A stretch of DNA of 64,000 nt from assembly GCA_012184525.1 (NCBI GenBank), contig WOFQ01000007.1:558001-622000 (forward strand), read 5' to 3'. Position numbers and translations under genes: made by a program. The stretch is from Xenoacremonium recifei. Lineage: Eukaryota > Ascomycota > Sordariomycetes > Hypocreales > Nectriaceae. Positions 33,480 through 43,951 of the stretch are shown in pieces (the first letter of the stretch is position 1; every line of letters begins with the position of its first letter). Under the pieces are notes generated by a model. It was not told the origin of the DNA. It ran no database searches and was given only the letters and a program-made list of their open reading frames with translations.

Positions 33480-36140
33480 ATGTCGGTGATCCAGCTTGAA
33501 GAGTACGTCCTGATAAGCCTCCCTCATGGGTTCTCATGCTTAGACCAGCTTACGGTCCTCCGCTCTGCTCTGCTAACCTATGGTCTCTCCAGTCTCGTCG
33601 CCTACCAACTCCGCACTAGCTACCTCAACGAGATCGCAGATGGCGTAGGCGAGCGCCTCCTCACCGTCAACGACAGCTTCCTCAACTCGGCGCCCTTCAA
33701 GGCCGCAGGCTGGCGCCCAACCTCCTCGCACAACAAGCGCACGCACTCGCCGCCCATTCCCACGGCAATCGCTTCTGAATACTTCCAGGCGCCCCGGCAG
33801 GCCGGGCTCACCCTTGAGGATGGCGACGACGATGGTGGTATGCTTACGGGTGGCGGCGCAGACACCGTCGGCCCCGGCATCCACACCAAACAGCGACGCC
33901 GCCGTCGCGAGCAGATGATGGAGGAAGAGGACAGTAGCGATTTGAGCGATGAGAGTGACGATGATGACCAGCGGGCCGCTCAGCAAATAAAATTTGCCAA
34001 GATGCCCGTGAGGCATCGCGCGGGCTCATCGCCGCTACAGAACACAGCCCTGCGTCAGGGCGTTACCACCTCGCCACGAGCGCCGCGTAGAGGCTCGCAG
34101 TCGGCGCTCGAGACGGTTAAGGAACGTGCGCGCCGCGATACAGTCACCAGCAGCGAGATATCATCAGAGAACGAATTCGATGTGCCGGCAGCCCAGCGAC
34201 ATCGAGAAGCAGCCAGGGCGGCCGCGAGGGCAGGAAAACTGCAGGCTAGGATCATGGAGGAGCCAACACCTGGAATCCGCCGAGCGGACACTTCATTACT
34301 GCCAGAGGAAGAGGAAGATTCGGATGAAGCATCAGACATGTCAGAAGACTACGTCGAGAGTATCGACTCTGCGTCCATCCTTGATGGTGTCGACAACGCC
34401 CTCAACGCTTCTCCGACGCATCCAGTCGTTGGGACACCACCGAAGAACTTCATGAGGCAATCCACAATACGAAAATCACAACCACCACAACGGCACATGA
34501 TGATTGACCTACCTCCGCCGCGACCAATGAGTACCATCCGGCCTATGAGTGTCGTTCAACCCAAGAGTTTGCTGTCGGCTGCACTGAAGGCAAAGTCGCA
34601 TAAGCCAGCCATCCCGTTCCAAAAGTTCGCACAACTCAGCGGGCAGGGAACCAAGGGTTCCATCGCCGTCCGGATCTACGCACCCTTCTCCAAGAACCCA
34701 AGCAAGCCTTTCGAGGTCCTGATTCGACCGCGTGTACAAGACGGCCAGGGCGCCGAGAGGATGGTTACAGTTGCCGATCTTATCGGCCTAAGTCTGTACC
34801 GCTACAACGAAGACAAGATAGAACCTCCACTGCCGTCCGGAAAGCTCAACGTCAACTGGTGGACGCTTCGCATGGTCGAGGAGGGCGGCGAGGTCGATGA
34901 CGACTTTCCACCATTTGAACGAACGAAACCACTTACGTCGTTCACCACGGTGAACAATGCAAATATGCGAGGCGGCGGGCGAATGCGGTCCAATTCGACA
35001 GCCTATGACGACTTCGCCCTGGTGGCTGCCTCCGAGGACGAGTATCAGGAGAACAAGGGTCTCACACCTCAAGAGGAAGAGGAAGAAGAGCACCCTCCGG
35101 GATCACAGGAGACCATCCCAGAGGCTACGCATGAAGACGAAGATGCAACGCCAAAGAACACACCGGGTGCGAACCTCAACTCGTTCCTTGCACCAGCACG
35201 ACCCAGACAGAACCCCATCGTAACGACAACCTATCGCTGGAACGCACCCCTGGCAGATATGCCGCAGGCTCCGACCACAGCGCCCAACACGCGTGGCGGC
35301 CAGCAGAAGCTCCTCCGGATCCACATCATGTCATCGGATCTCGCGCCGGGACAAATGGTCACCCTTGACGTAACGACTGACACGTATCTGGCTGAGGTGC
35401 TAGACATGGTTTGCCGGAAGCGGCAGCTGGACAAGGCAAACCACGTCCTGAAGCTGCCCGGATCCGGAGCCGTAGTCATGATTGACCGGCCGGTATCGTC
35501 CATCGGGAACGTGAGTGATCTGGAGCTGCACCGCCGGCGGTTCGCGACCGACGGGCCGTTGACGCTCACGGGCTCGCCGGGCAGCTCCTCGCCGAAGATG
35601 CTGCCGCCGTCGGACTCGGCCTTGCATCGGCGGGCCAGGAAGATGCAGATGCAGATGATGGGCAGCCACCCACTGGCCCAGGAGGTGTTGAAGCAGGATG
35701 GGTTCAGCACCACCACGGGCTCTAAGAAGTACACCGTGTGGCGCAAGCAGGCCATGCGCATCGTGGGTTCCAGTGAACGCCTCCTCTCCATCGACGGCGA
35801 GTATATCCATATTGAACCGGCCTCGGGTGGCAGGGTGCTCCAAGAAGGCAGTGGGAAGAAGACGGTGGTCCACTTCAGCCACGTCGTTGGGTGCAAAGTG
35901 CTTAGAAAGCATCCCACCAATGTCAAGGTCAGTAAGAATTCTCATCTATAGTGGATAATATTGCCCCCAAGATGAGGTTCAATGAGATCAGAATCTGACT
36001 GCCGAAAATAGCTCCTGGTCTATAGAGGCTCTTCTGAGCCCAAGCGGTATGATTTTGAGGCGCGCAACGCACTCGAGGCGGCAGAAATTGTGGCGGAGCT
36101 GAAGAAGGGGATCTCACCGTACCGAGAGGTGGGTAGCTAA
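33480..36140 (+). CDS. AVO1: TORC2 subunit AVO1/Sin1
   Basis: Target-of-rapamycin complex 2 subunit that recruits AGC-kinase substrates at the plasma membrane. Exons 33480-33502, 33593-35927, 36012-36140, 828 aa. The first splice gives LEDLVAYQLRTSYLNEIADGVGERL in fused form, the standard Sin1 N-terminus. A disordered acidic/Ser-rich region follows; the CRIM domain starts near residue 340 (IPFQKFAQLSGQGTKGSI), a Ras-binding-like domain lies around 575-650 (KLLRIHIMSSDLAPGQMVTL) and the C-terminal PH domain runs from about 710 (KKYTVWRKQAMRIVG to YDFEARNALEAAEIVAELKK). The 90-nt first intron has no stop and is a multiple of three, so retention would insert 30 residues in frame near the N-terminus. 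Confidence 0.93.
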
Positions 36141-39100
36141 CTGTACCATTAAGCTTCTTCTTTCCATGGTGTTTTTGGTTCTGTCTTGCGTCTTGGAAAT
36201 GTGGCTCAGGATCCTTCGCTGGCACGGATGGAGTCTCGGACATAAAGAAAGACAGTATGAATCATCTTAGAAAGGGACGGAGATGGAGACTGGATCGGAT
36301 TGGGCGGGACGGGCTCTCTCCGGGTGGCTGACAGGAGTGTCTCGATGCGAGGATGACGCTAGCCCTAGGTTTCGAAATGCTATTGCTCAGAATCTGTGAG
36401 TGGATGTATGCAGTATGCATCTACGGTATGGACTGTACAGAACTATCAAAAGAAGGCATCGAACCAAGGTGATGTTGTGTTTGTCGCGCTTGATTGTGCA
36501 ACCGGAAAGCTGAACTCCGTAGGTAGTCAGCTTACTGATTGCCAGGGGGCTTTCTGCTTTGTTGTCATAATGAAGTTTCTGGGTAATTAGATTTCGGGTA
36601 CGGAGTATGCCCAACACCAATCAGTGTGGATGGTTTGTTGAACGGTCTTTGCCACGGCCATCAGCAGAATAAGATCGCCAGCCAAGATGCGTTGTTTCTT
36701 TCTGAGACTGAAACCAGGGGCAGAACTGCAGATCTAGGGACGTGCGGTGCTGAAGGGGCTCTTGGCTGTTCCTGACAGTGACGTTTAAGTTCGCGGATGT
36801 TTGACAGAATCAAGGTATATGCTAATTAGAGACACTGTCTCGGTTGCCCGGATCCAGTATCTGTTCGCGTGCGAGATCACTCAACAAGAACAGCGGGTTT
36901 GCTGTAGGATTGAGGCTGAGCTGGCTGGATGGCATGGTCGATCGGTGATCTTCACTCTGGGCTGGGAAACCAAGGCAGCACTCCCGAAATGCGGAGACAA
37001 GCAGCTAGAACAGGGCCAGGGCGGCAAGTTGGCAAGGCAGGGCGGGCTAAGGCGGGGAAAGGGGGGGCATGAATGGCCAGAAACGACACTTGGACGAAAG
37101 GGGGTAGCATGAAGCGTGACTCCGTGAGGCATGGAGAGAGCTGGGCATTGGCTCGTTCAAGGAACATGCAATGGCGTGGATGTGACTGCATGTGTCCAAG
37201 AGCAGAGAGTGAGTGGGAGGGGGAATGGTTGGTGTGCTTGTATCGATCAAGAAGGGATCAGAGCCGCAGGATCAAAGCGGTATTGAGGAATGCTGCTGGC
37301 TTGATGCATTGAAGGGGTTCTCTGGCAGGTAAGCTTAATGCTCCCTGCCTGCTCAAAGTTCTCGGAATTGGTGAGTGTTGGGTGCCGGAGCTGGGGAAGA
37401 AGCAAGGCTGCGTGCCAGCCAGCTTGCCAGCATCAAGCCTCAGGGGCCAGGAACAGCGAGACAGGGGATGTGGAAGCCGGGTGGGAATGTTAACCGCCGT
37501 ACCGCCTTGCCGCCATACCATGCAGAGTCGGCCGCTCTAAGAGTCCTGAATATTTTATCAGTCTTCTCTGGAGAGAGCCTGCCTTTCACCTGCAGGACTA
37601 TTAAGCAGCGCTGCTTTTTCCTCTTTCTCACTATTCCCTCTGCGATTTTCGGCCAAGCTAGACTGGAACCTGTGCCGTAGTGCCGCGCGTTCCTCGATGA
37701 ATGAGGCAATGGTGAGGTGAGATTCTGGGGTGGCGCTGGCATCCTTGGGGGCTGCTGCTTTGAGTGGCTCGAGGTCATGGTGATCGAGATGCTCTCCCCC
37801 CTGGAGGAGCGCTAGCGGGATTGGGGGTGGCCAATGGAGGCTGCCGAGCGTGGGAATGGAGTCGACGAGCTGAATCGGGTAGCGAGCGGTGCACATCGGT
37901 CAACAACAGCGAGCAGTTGTTCGTGTTGAGAGGAGATCTGTCGAGGCAGTGGATGAATCCGTACATATAACGAGGTGATGCATAAATAGTAGATGTGGCC
38001 GTGCATAAGCTCAGCCATGACTGGATCGGCTCTTGATGTGGTGGTGTTTGATGGACAGACGGCAAGTGCAAGTCGAGCAACATCCTTCCCATCCACAGCT
38101 TGCCATCCATCCAGCCATAGCAGAAGCAGGAGCTTGCACAGCTTTGCACCCTCCCTTCCTTCCCGCACGCAGCTCGTCCACTCAACGGTAAGCCACAATA
38201 TGCACTGTGCCGCAAATACTGTACCTGCAACGCCGATTGCAGCTCCTGGTCCTCCTCTGCCAACCTGCTCTCCCGTTCCTGCCCAGCTCACCCATACACG
38301 AAACAGTCACTGCTGTCCGGACCCAATTGAGGATCCTGCCGAACTCTCCGCCCAACAAATCTCGCATGGCATCGATCTCGTTCTCCGGAAAAGAACACGA
38401 AAACCTTGGTTTGGAACGACGAGCCCGAAGGAACCTGCGCGAAGCTCGCCGGCAGCTTCCAGAGAGTCAAACTGGCTCCATCCCCACTGTGACGCAACTG
38501 TCCGGCAGCCATTACGCGATGGGTGCAACTTTGGGCAACCCCGGCCACGGCCAGCTGTGACGCCCGGGTGGAGCCGTGGCGCAGCCGGGGTATTGGCACG
38601 GAGTACCTGGTACCTGCTTCTTTTTCACCGACGTCGTCTGAGATGTCGTTGACCTGGCCAGCGAGCTCTCTAGTGCATTACCTCAACGTCGAGTTCCGAA
38701 GGGGCCGCAATAGCGGGTTGCGAGCGTCCTACAGCCATTCTGAATATGTTGCTATTTTGTCCTGTTCTGCACTATTGCTTTGCCTGTGAAGAAAATGGAG
38801 TGTCCAGGTCAAGGCGAGCTCGTATGCATTGAGGCGCCGCCACCAGCCCCCATCACCGTGGCAGCAGTACCGTAAGTCCACAGTACGGACAACTCGACGA
38901 TTCTTTGCCCCTGGCTTGGCTCAAGCTTTGCGCCTAGGCATGCTGGCGGAAAGCCAGAATCCAGTCCACTGCGGAGTTTATTTCCGGCTGTTCCAAAACT
39001 GAACTGCGGGAGGTGAGACAACGTCGAGCCCGCCATCGTCATGGAGAGCTCTGGACGCAGCCCGGTACCTGCTGTTGCCCCCGAGACCACCTAGGATGGA

Positions 39101-39660
39101 GATCCCGTTTCTCCAGTCCGTTCCCATCGCCATCGACGTCTCTCGCACTGGACCGGCACTAGGACCGCAGCTTTCCCCTGGCGGAGCACAGCAAGGCGCG
39201 GGAAGAAGGCCCTGATGTCAGTGTCAGATTTTAACCACGGCGACTCAGAGCGCAGGGCGTGGATGCTGGGCCAGGAGAAGGGCCCAGGACTCCACACCCG
39301 TCTCTGGCCAAGGTCGATGAATGGATGGCCTCGTCTGGTTGCACCGATCGATGGCCAGCGAGCGAGGGAGGGGGCGTGGGAATATGCTTGCTGTTTGTCC
39401 AGCTCCAGCTAGGCTGCTCGCCCAGCTCCCGCTCCCAGTTCCAAAGGCTTCCCGTCCCGAGTCGCCTCCAGGGCATATAAGTGCCCGATGTCCGCCCCGA
39501 TGCAGCTTGTCCCTTCTTCTGTCTTTCCCATTCCAAGCTGTGTGTAAAGAAAACAAACAGAGGATTCCTATTTCCTGTCACTCTCGTCGTTGTTTGATAC
39601 ATCATCCCAGGCACAAACACTCTTTCCGCTAATACTCACCCACAACACACTACCGTCAAC
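36141..39660. other. 3.5-kb gene-free region ahead of the GPI-type protein gene
   Basis: Many overlapping short ORFs on both strands but none with motifs, conserved starts or splice logic. A purine-rich plus-strand stretch (about 36990-37260, with runs such as aaaggggggg) and a pyrimidine-rich leader just before the next gene are visible. It may be an extended promoter or hold a non-coding transcript. No relation to any gene in the window was noticed. Confidence 0.4.
39471..39486 (+). promoter_or_regulatory. TATA box within a short palindrome
   Basis: GGGCATATAAGTGCCC: a TATATAA-like core flanked by complementary arms GGGCA/TGCCC, about 180 bp before the ATG of the GPI-type gene. A C/T-rich probable start-site region (cccttcttctgtctttcccat) follows about 30 bp downstream, consistent with a strong core promoter. 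Confidence 0.65.
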
Positions 39661-40257
39661 ATGAAGTACTCTGCTGCCGCCCTCCTTTCCCTCCTCGCTG
39701 TGGCTCAGGTAAGATCCAATTCATTGATATAGAACCGGATGTGAATCGTATGGCTGACATACTCCCTCCAGGCCCAGTCTATCTCTCTCGTCGACACACC
39801 CTCCACCATCGCCGGCGACATCTCCAGCGCCATCGATTCTGCCAGCGCTGCCGTCTCCTCTGCCGTCGCCTCGGCCTCAGGCGCTGCCTCTTCGGCCTCT
39901 GGCTCTGCGGCCTCTGCCCTGACCTCCGCCAGTGGCAGCGCCGCCTCCGCGGCCAGCACCATGTCCGGCAGCGGCACCATGACCGGCTCGGGCACCATGA
40001 CCTCGGCCTCCGTCGACACCTCCGCTGTCGCCAGCGCCAGCTCCGCCGAGGCCTCGCTCAGCTCTGAGTTGGCCACTGCCACCGGCTCGGCTGCCGCCTC
40101 CCTCTCCAGCGCCCTCAAGTCGGCCAGCTCTGCTGCCAAGAGCGCCAGCGGTGCCGTCAAGACCACCGGTACCTCCTCGCAGGCCGGTGCCTACCAGACC
40201 GCCGCCGTCGCCATGGGTGCCCTCATGGGTGGTGCCGCTCTCGTCGTCAACATGTAA
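39661..40257 (+). CDS. Small Ser/Ala-rich secreted protein, probable GPI anchor
   Basis: 177 aa, exons 39661-39708 and 39772-40257. A classical signal peptide (MKYSAAALLSLLAVAQA) is split from the mature part by the intron. The mature protein is dominated by Ser, Ala, Thr and Gly (repeated SA, AS and SGS units, two GTMTSG-like segments) and has no cysteine. The C-terminus has a small-residue site (TSSQAGA) followed by a hydrophobic tail ending GGAALVVNM, as in GPI-anchored cell-wall or surface proteins. Codon use is very C-ending, and a strong TATA promoter precedes it, both consistent with high expression (inference). Low complexity prevents a family name. Confidence 0.82.
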
Positions 40258-41403
40258 GAGTTGTAACACCTTCTGCTACTACCGTCATCGGCAGACGCTC
40301 AACTCACGCCCGCCTGTACGGATGATTCTGGCCAATGGACTTCTACCAGCATACGGTAAAGCGACCTGCATGGCCCCAAAAATAGGGAATTTGTGGGGGA
40401 ATGGGTGAGGGCGGACGAATGATGTGTCGGGACTTAATACGCAGGACGGGATTTTAGCACCGCAACGCAACTCTCGCTGCCGGTTTCCGGGCTGACAGGG
40501 GCTCTGTACTCGGTACATGTACATCCAGATACTCTTCTTGATATTGCACCTTGCACTGGGCGCCTTCCCCACACCCGGTGCGTTCCTAGCGCGCCGGCGG
40601 ATCGGCCGGGGAATTGCGCTGTGTCTCTTTAACTCGGAACTGCCAACCTCTCTGTTATTGTACGGATTAATGAAAGGGATATGTCTTGGAAAACTGCTTA
40701 CGTTTCCTGTCTTCATGTGCACATATGTACTCAATTCACACACAGGATTACTATTTCAACCCTGCAAACGATAAAATGACCTGATTCCCACCGCTCTGAA
40801 ACAGTTCCGTGTTGCCGCTGATGTGAGATGAACAACGGAGACAATAGTCCGCAGCGAAATAAGACCCTTGCAGCCAGGGCAGACGGCGACTCGCAGCTCG
40901 CGTGCCCGCATGCCCGTTCAGTGCCAGGCACAGGGAAGCGAAAATGCTCGTCGCTGGCACGCCGCTAAGTCCCAGAAGATCCTCCCCGCACCCTTGCTAG
41001 CGCCGCTGTGATGCTCGTGGCCAATGGAGAGGGCACTGTGTGTGCTGTACTGTATGCGGTGTGTGGCAGCGATATTGCTCATTTCTAGGCGACGGGCCGG
41101 AATGAGGGGGGCTGAGACAGGGGAGGAGGATGTTTAATAGGTGCGGTGTATCGACTGGGAGATGGGTGATTGAGAGGAGGCATCTTGAATGGATTGCAGG
41201 GGGTATCATGTTCAATAGCAGCAGTCATTCTGCCATGGCAATGCCCTGCAGCGAGTGGCTTGTAGAAGTCATGCTTGTCCTGCAGCCGCCATACTCTTCA
41301 ACGGCCACCTATGCTGCCTCTCCCGTTCTCCAGGCATCTTGGCAAGTCCCAACATAAACGCCATGTTTCACTATCCCGCCTGGATGGGCATTCAACCACT
41401 ATA
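40258..41403. other. Convergent spacer
   Basis: 1.15 kb between the GPI-type gene and the NFKBIL1-like gene, which converge. Short ORFs only; no motif recognised. Confidence 0.35.
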
Positions 41404-42519
41404 TCATGACCTTGTCGCCGCGTCCTTTCGCCCACTTGTCTTGCTCGCCTTGTCTGCAGCTTCTTCTCGCGTCTCGGTCCAGAACGCGTCGATAATCTGG
41501 AACACTTTGGTGACATCCCTCATCATGGCCTCATCGACCTGGCCTCCGAGACGCTGCTGCATCTTGTCTGGATGCCATCGAACGCGCTCGTCTTTGAGCT
41601 TCGACATGAGCGACTCTGGCCCATCAATTGCCCCTGTTCCCAAGCCCAGGCCCTGAAGGTAGAATAGTCGCACGCTCTTCTCATCAATGTCGCCCCTTTG
41701 GCCGCTCAATACCGGCCAGTCTATCGTCTCAGCCGTGCCATTCCAGTTGTTCCACGCGACGGTGTACTCATCCCCGCGGGCTTTCATGGCCCGGAGCTTC
41801 CGACGCTCTTCACCTCGCCGCAGACTGTCTTCCATGTCTTTCTGTATTTGGCGGTTGTAGCGCTCTTCTTCACCTCGCCGCTGTTTCTCTCGTTGCCGTC
41901 GCTCTTGTTCCTCCAGAAGTCCTGCGTGGGTCTTCTCCCACATCTTCTGTCGCACATGCGCTGCGTATTCCTCGTCTGTCATGCGCTCCAGTTCGCCCGT
42001 AGGTCCTGGCTTCTCGTTTGTGTAAATATGAACGGGCTGTCCGTAGACACCCTCCCAGTAGGCAGCGCCCTCATCATCTGCCATAGCATCGAAGAGCGAT
42101 TCTCGAAAGGCAGCGTCGGGGTCGAGGGCGTCTGGCTGGTAGGGGTTCGTCGGTGTCGGAGATCGACTCCTTCGGCGATGTCGCCGCTCACGTCGATGTG
42201 ATCTCCGGCGGTCGTGATCGTCCTCATCGTGGCGATGGCGGCGTGACGAGCGGTGGCGCGACTTGTCGTCCTTGAGTTTCAGGCGTGATCTCCTCGGCCT
42301 GGTGGTGTCGGATGTGCCATGTTGATCGCCATCCCTCATTTCATCCTGGGTCTTTTCCGTACTGCGCTCGTGTCCACCTGATGATGCTATCGCTTCGGGG
42401 TCATCATCTCGGGTTGGACTGCGACGTTCACGTTTGCGCCTCGGCTCTCCATGGTCCTCCGGATTGATCGAAGATAGGATATGGCGACGCTTCGGTGAGT
42501 GAGAAGCGTCTCCCATCAT
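41404..42519 (-). CDS. NFKBIL1-like protein with J-domain-like C-terminus
   Basis: 371 aa, single exon, start at the first real ATG (42519; the upstream in-frame initiator is TTG). The N-terminal half is Arg/Ser/His/Asp-rich with RS-type dipeptides (DDKSRHRSSRRHRHDEDDHD), typical of splicing-associated proteins. A charged helical region (RQKMWEKTHAGLLEEQERRQ) follows, then the C-terminal J-like fold with RWHPDKMQQR (HPD motif) and VTKVFQIIDAFWTETREEA. This arrangement matches fungal homologues of NF-kappa-B inhibitor-like protein 1, which lack ankyrin repeats. Human NFKBIL1 associates with splicing factors; a pre-mRNA processing role is the family-based guess. Its upstream DNA is duplicated 3.6 kb away. 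Confidence 0.82.
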   Translation of the reverse strand: MMGDASHSPKRRHILSSINPEDHGEPRRKRERRSPTRDDDPEAIASSGGHERSTEKTQDEMRDGDQHGTSDTTRPRRSRLKLKDDKSRHRSSRRHRHDEDDHDRRRSHRRERRHRRRSRSPTPTNPYQPDALDPDAAFRESLFDAMADDEGAAYWEGVYGQPVHIYTNEKPGPTGELERMTDEEYAAHVRQKMWEKTHAGLLEEQERRQREKQRRGEEERYNRQIQKDMEDSLRRGEERRKLRAMKARGDEYTVAWNNWNGTAETIDWPVLSGQRGDIDEKSVRLFYLQGLGLGTGAIDGPESLMSKLKDERVRWHPDKMQQRLGGQVDEAMMRDVTKVFQIIDAFWTETREEAADKASKTSGRKDAATRS

Positions 42520-42589
42520 GCGATGGTAGTGGTCGCGAGAGGCATAGAGTCTACTCTCGATAGTAATCAAGGCTGAGACTCGAGATTTG

Positions 42590-42890
42590 AATGTTGGAGG
42601 TTGTCAAGTGAAGTTGGTCGTATTGGTGGGGTTCAAGATTTGATATGGAAGTTTGGTTGCGTCAGGGCGCCTGATACGCACGGGCCACAGGGCTGGCAAT
42701 AGGTACATACACGATCTCCTTTCCGCATATCAACACTTCTGCCACCTAATTTGACAATAAAAAATTTAAATCTCTGGGGTTTTCGAATGCCTCCTGTTGC
42801 AGATATTCCTCAGTTTGAGATGCGTGTCAGTTTCATTCATTGTCGTCTCAAAATACTCGTTGGTCTTAGGCGACGTCCCTCGCAGCCTAG
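42590..42890 (+). repeat. Diverged direct repeat, copy A (upstream of NFKBIL1-like gene)
   Basis: Matches 46172-46760 in the same orientation. Shared words include gagatttgatatgga, ggttgcgtcag, cacgggccacagggctg, atacacgatc, atatcaac, tttgacaat and gcagcct, in the same order. Together they rule out chance. Copy A starts 71 bp upstream of the gene start, so it contains promoter or leader sequence. Confidence 0.85.
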
Positions 42891-43951
42891 TAAGGAAGTG
42901 CCTTTCCCCAAGCTTAGTTGGGCGAAGCAAATCCCCCAGACAAGGAGTTGATTTCATACAGCTTACTTTATAACTGTAGTTTATGGATGGCTGTTTTATT
43001 CTCATTAACTACCCATTGAATAATATTTATGAGATTTAAGTAGCTTTTATACACCAGCACACAATTTGGAAGTGAGGAGGGCCGCTGTACTGCAGAGAGG
43101 CAGTAGTGTGTACACAGCGCGATAGGTAGGGATAGAAATATTAAATATATTAATCTCTGACCTGCTTCTCCGTCTCAGTTAAATCCAGCTGCTTTGTGTT
43201 TTATGGCATGATGAATGTGTTCCGATGCCCGACAAAATAACTCTACTTTTCCTATCCCACGGCTGTATTAGTGCAATTCGGCAAGTATAAGTTCGCCAAC
43301 TCAGTAATCAGGAGCCTTATTCGAGCGCCTGCATGTCAACGACCAGTGGAGAGAAGTCAGCCCCGGCTTCGGGAGGGATAGGCGTATTTTCGAGACTCGG
43401 GAAGTCGGCTCGAACCGTCCACGGGTCTTTGCTCCACTGAGCTGAAAGCTAGCTTGACAATCACTGATCAAGTTGAGCACAATTTGGGGGCCATTGGAGG
43501 CTCAGACGGAGAACAGATACCTATTCAAGTTAACAAGGCCTTGGCGGCCAATTCGGATTGGAGCTGGTGAGGCGATCTGTAGAGATAGATTTTATTGACT
43601 CAAGTTACCGCCTTTCAACCCAAGTCTTGGTCTGAGGTGGCTGGAGAGGAGTGAACGAGCAGGAACACTAATGTACAGCATGAACCATCAATGTACAATA
43701 GAATGCCCACCACTGTGGGATTGATATAGATTTACCTTTTTCTAAACTTCTTAGCTAGCCAGGTTTCTGCGGCTGACGGGATCTGTAGGAGTCGGACGTA
43801 CTGCTTCTTCGGGTTTGAGTCAACCAGCGTAACCAGAGTTCTTGAGAGATAACATGTATTTATAGGAATCGCATTGCCCGCGCGCTCAACAAGGTCGTTC
43901 CTCTTTCTTCACCTACATCGCACACTTCCTGAAATATCTTGCTTTTCCAGA
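42891..43951. other. A/T-rich spacer
   Basis: About 1 kb, A/T-rich at 42950-43180, with no supported gene. The end should hold the promoter of the membrane-protein gene. Confidence 0.4.

Noticed and set aside
39877..40269. Gly-rich minus-strand ORF over the GPI-type gene
   Set aside because: Antisense of a Ser/Ala-rich coding region; no start or motif logic, whereas the plus strand has signal peptide, intron and promoter.
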